In this document: positions 60,888-62,178 of the stretch, in pieces
Position numbering within the stretch: the first letter of the stretch is position 1
Layout: every line of letters begins with the position of its first letter
NCBI GenBank assembly: GCA_017478965.1
Contig: JAFVCV010000035.1
Span: 1 to 62,178, forward strand
DNA: 62,178 nucleotides
Direction: 5' to 3'
Source: Ruminococcus sp.
GTDB lineage: Bacteria; Bacillota; Clostridia; Oscillospirales; Ruminococcaceae
Position numbers and translations under genes: made by a program
The notes under the pieces: model-generated
The model's input: only the letters and a program-made list of their open reading frames with translations
The model's database searches: none
Told to the model about the DNA's origin: nothing

Positions 60888-61574
60888 ATGACCATATCAA
60901 AGAAAATATCTATCCTGTGTGCAATGGCAATTGCCTTAGCTATGTCCGGTTGCGGCGAAACCTCAGATGATGGCGGCAGCACTGCCGAGAGCACGGCAGC
61001 TACAGCTACACAAACCGATGAGGTCGAAGTACAGGCAGGTGACTCCTCAACAGAACAAGCTGAAGAAAAGCCATTGGTAGATCCCGATAGGAAAACAAAC
61101 GTAAGAGATCTGTGCTGGGGCGACTCCATAGAAATTGTAAAAAGTATAGAAGGAGAACCTATCAGCGGAGATGATGAGGGATTAGATTATGAAGTTGAAT
61201 TATGCGGCATTAAATCAGATATGCTTCTTAGCTTTGACAAAGATGGCTTGTATGATGCTTTTTACACATTTGATGACAAGGGAGGAACTCAAGCCAGTGT
61301 CATGTATAGCAGATACTGCACTATTACCGACAAGCTGACTGAAAAATACGGCGCACCCAAACATGAAGAGCTGGAACTTAACGATCTGATAAAGTATTGT
61401 GATACTAAATATGAGGCAATAGAATTAGGTTATTTATCAATTTACGACACATGGACGAATACAGACGGCTCAAATATCAGTGCAGGTATTCTAAGACATA
61501 ATTACAATATAAGCATTTTTGTTGATTTTACCGATGAAAATTACGTCGAACCCGAAAAAGACGCCGGGTTCTGA
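60888..61574 (+). CDS. Putative lipoprotein of unknown function
   Basis: A 228-residue secreted protein. The signal peptide ends in the lipobox AMSGC near residue 22, followed by a Thr/Ser/Ala/Glu-rich spacer of about 45 residues typical of surface lipoproteins, then a domain from about 65 (RKTNVRDLCWGDSIEIVKS) that resembles small repeated clostridial surface domains of unknown role. AAAGGGGTGG precedes the ATG. It is the sole gene between its promoter and the bidirectional terminator. Possible control by the adjacent RHH protein is inferred only from position. Confidence 0.78.
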   Translation: MTISKKISILCAMAIALAMSGCGETSDDGGSTAESTAATATQTDEVEVQAGDSSTEQAEEKPLVDPDRKTNVRDLCWGDSIEIVKSIEGEPISGDDEGLDYEVELCGIKSDMLLSFDKDGLYDAFYTFDDKGGTQASVMYSRYCTITDKLTEKYGAPKHEELELNDLIKYCDTKYEAIELGYLSIYDTWTNTDGSNISAGILRHNYNISIFVDFTDENYVEPEKDAGF

Positions 61575-61583
61575 CCCACAAAA

Positions 61584-61611
61584 AAAGACCGTCCCACCCG
61601 GGACGGTCTTT
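61584..61611. terminator. Terminator between the lipoprotein and GH94 genes
   Basis: AAAGACCGTCCC and GGGACGGTCTTT with the loop ACCC; T-rich sequence follows on both strands, so both convergent genes end here. Confidence 0.9.
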
Positions 61612-61622
61612 CTTATTCTTTA

Positions 61623-62178
61623 TCAGCCAAGGACTATCGTTACCTTGGTGTTCTCTGTCATCTTGCACTCGCAGAGGAAGTTGCCCTCGATGACCTCGCC
61701 GTTGACAGTCATGGACTTCACGCCGCTCTCAACGTGGTCCGGGTTCTGGATATCGATCGAGAGGTGCTTGCCTCTGAAATTCTTTTCGATCCTGAAACCG
61801 TCCCACTCCGAGGGGATAGAGGGGCTGATGACAAGGCCCTCTGCATTGGGTCTCATGCCGCAGATGCCCTCAACGCAGCCTACCATTACGGTAGAACCTG
61901 TGCCGGTCAGCCAGTGAACGTGGCTCCTGCCGGCATAAGGCGACCTGGTGGACTCGGTGAACTGGCCGTGAACATACGGCTCCAGAACTCTCTGCTTCGC
62001 TTTGTCGTTCATGCTTGCCGGTGCGCTCTCCAGGAAATACTCAAAGGCCCTGTTGCGGTGACCCATCAGTGACTCGGCCAGGATTATCCAGCCCTGAGTC
62101 TGGGAGAAGATACCGCCGTTCTCCTTAGTGTCGGGGTTAAAGATGTGCATAAGTGCGCCGTCAAAATAGTGGTCAACA
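61623..62178 (-). CDS. GH94 glycoside phosphorylase, C-terminal part (5' end beyond the window)
   Basis: The last 184 codons of a GH94 (cellobiose phosphorylase-family) enzyme, open at the window end. Family landmarks are DTKENGGIFSQTQGW, the HVHWLTGTGSTVMVGCVEGICGMRP stretch of the alpha/alpha barrel and the C-terminal SPSIPSEWDGFRIEKNFRG lobe. These enzymes cleave cellobiose or related oligosaccharides with phosphate, saving ATP; the exact substrate needs the missing N-terminal part. There is no sign of secretion in the visible region. It ends at a bidirectional terminator shared with the lipoprotein gene. Confidence 0.9.
   Translation of the reverse strand, partial: VDHYFDGALMHIFNPDTKENGGIFSQTQGWIILAESLMGHRNRAFEYFLESAPASMNDKAKQRVLEPYVHGQFTESTRSPYAGRSHVHWLTGTGSTVMVGCVEGICGMRPNAEGLVISPSIPSEWDGFRIEKNFRGKHLSIDIQNPDHVESGVKSMTVNGEVIEGNFLCECKMTENTKVTIVLG

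Overview
The window looks like part of a chromosome from a fibre-degrading, Gram-positive gut or rumen clostridium, most like Ruminococcus. That assignment is inferred from gene content: a type IV pilus locus without an outer-membrane secretin, a YicI-type alpha-xylosidase, a GH94 glycoside phosphorylase, a YceG/TelA/TerD stress locus, an IreB-family protein and a candidate T-box before pheS. No rRNA or tRNA gene was seen. Most genes lie on the minus strand, in short operons with clear -35/-10 promoters and intrinsic terminators.

Layout. 1-1.6 kb: a partial aldo/keto reductase, a membrane-anchored flavodoxin-like protein and a small unknown protein. About 1.7-6.2 kb: an AT-rich integrated element with two Xre-type repressors, two unknown proteins, a Tn916-type Xis and a Tn916-type integrase. 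Each repressor faces a promoter whose -35/-10 spacer is filled by a palindrome. 6.2-24 kb: housekeeping genes (lysS, greA, pdaA-like, ireB, pheT, pheS, nth) among unknown membrane proteins, a c-di-GMP phosphodiesterase-like protein, a DMT transporter, a NYN/PIN-like nuclease protein and a DRE-TIM aldolase-like enzyme. 23.0-25.1 kb: a histidine kinase and OmpR-type regulator. The 820 bp beside them hold two copies of one promoter design (two TTCAT elements 11 bp apart, then TATATT), each followed by sequence that folds as a structured RNA.

25.9-36.8 kb: a Ter-type stress cluster on one strand: yceG, telA, two terD genes, a Ca2+-type P-type ATPase, a phosphoribosyltransferase-TRSP protein, a StiP/PELOTA protein and a HAD phosphatase. 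It combines the TerD/TelA/YceG sensor part with the predicted nucleotide-like biosynthetic part. TerC and the ATP-grasp enzyme often found with such clusters are absent from this stretch. 37.1-39.5 kb: a GH31 alpha-xylosidase with a cre-like site upstream.

39.8-53.9 kb: the type IV pilus locus: pilT, pilB, divergent pilD, three very unequal pilin-like proteins (884, 261 and 900 aa), pilO, a PilM-PilN fusion and pilC. The 884 aa prepilin carries repeat domains, a Glu/Gly/Ser linker and a C-terminal beta-rich module that may bind a ligand. Pili used to hold plant cell wall, beside alpha-xylosidase and GH94 phosphorylase genes, would suit a plant-fibre lifestyle, but the adhesion role is inference. 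54-62.2 kb: an unknown membrane protein, recG, pyrG, an LCP-family protein, a small ribbon-helix-helix protein, a lipoprotein and the C-terminal part of the GH94 phosphorylase, which runs off the window.
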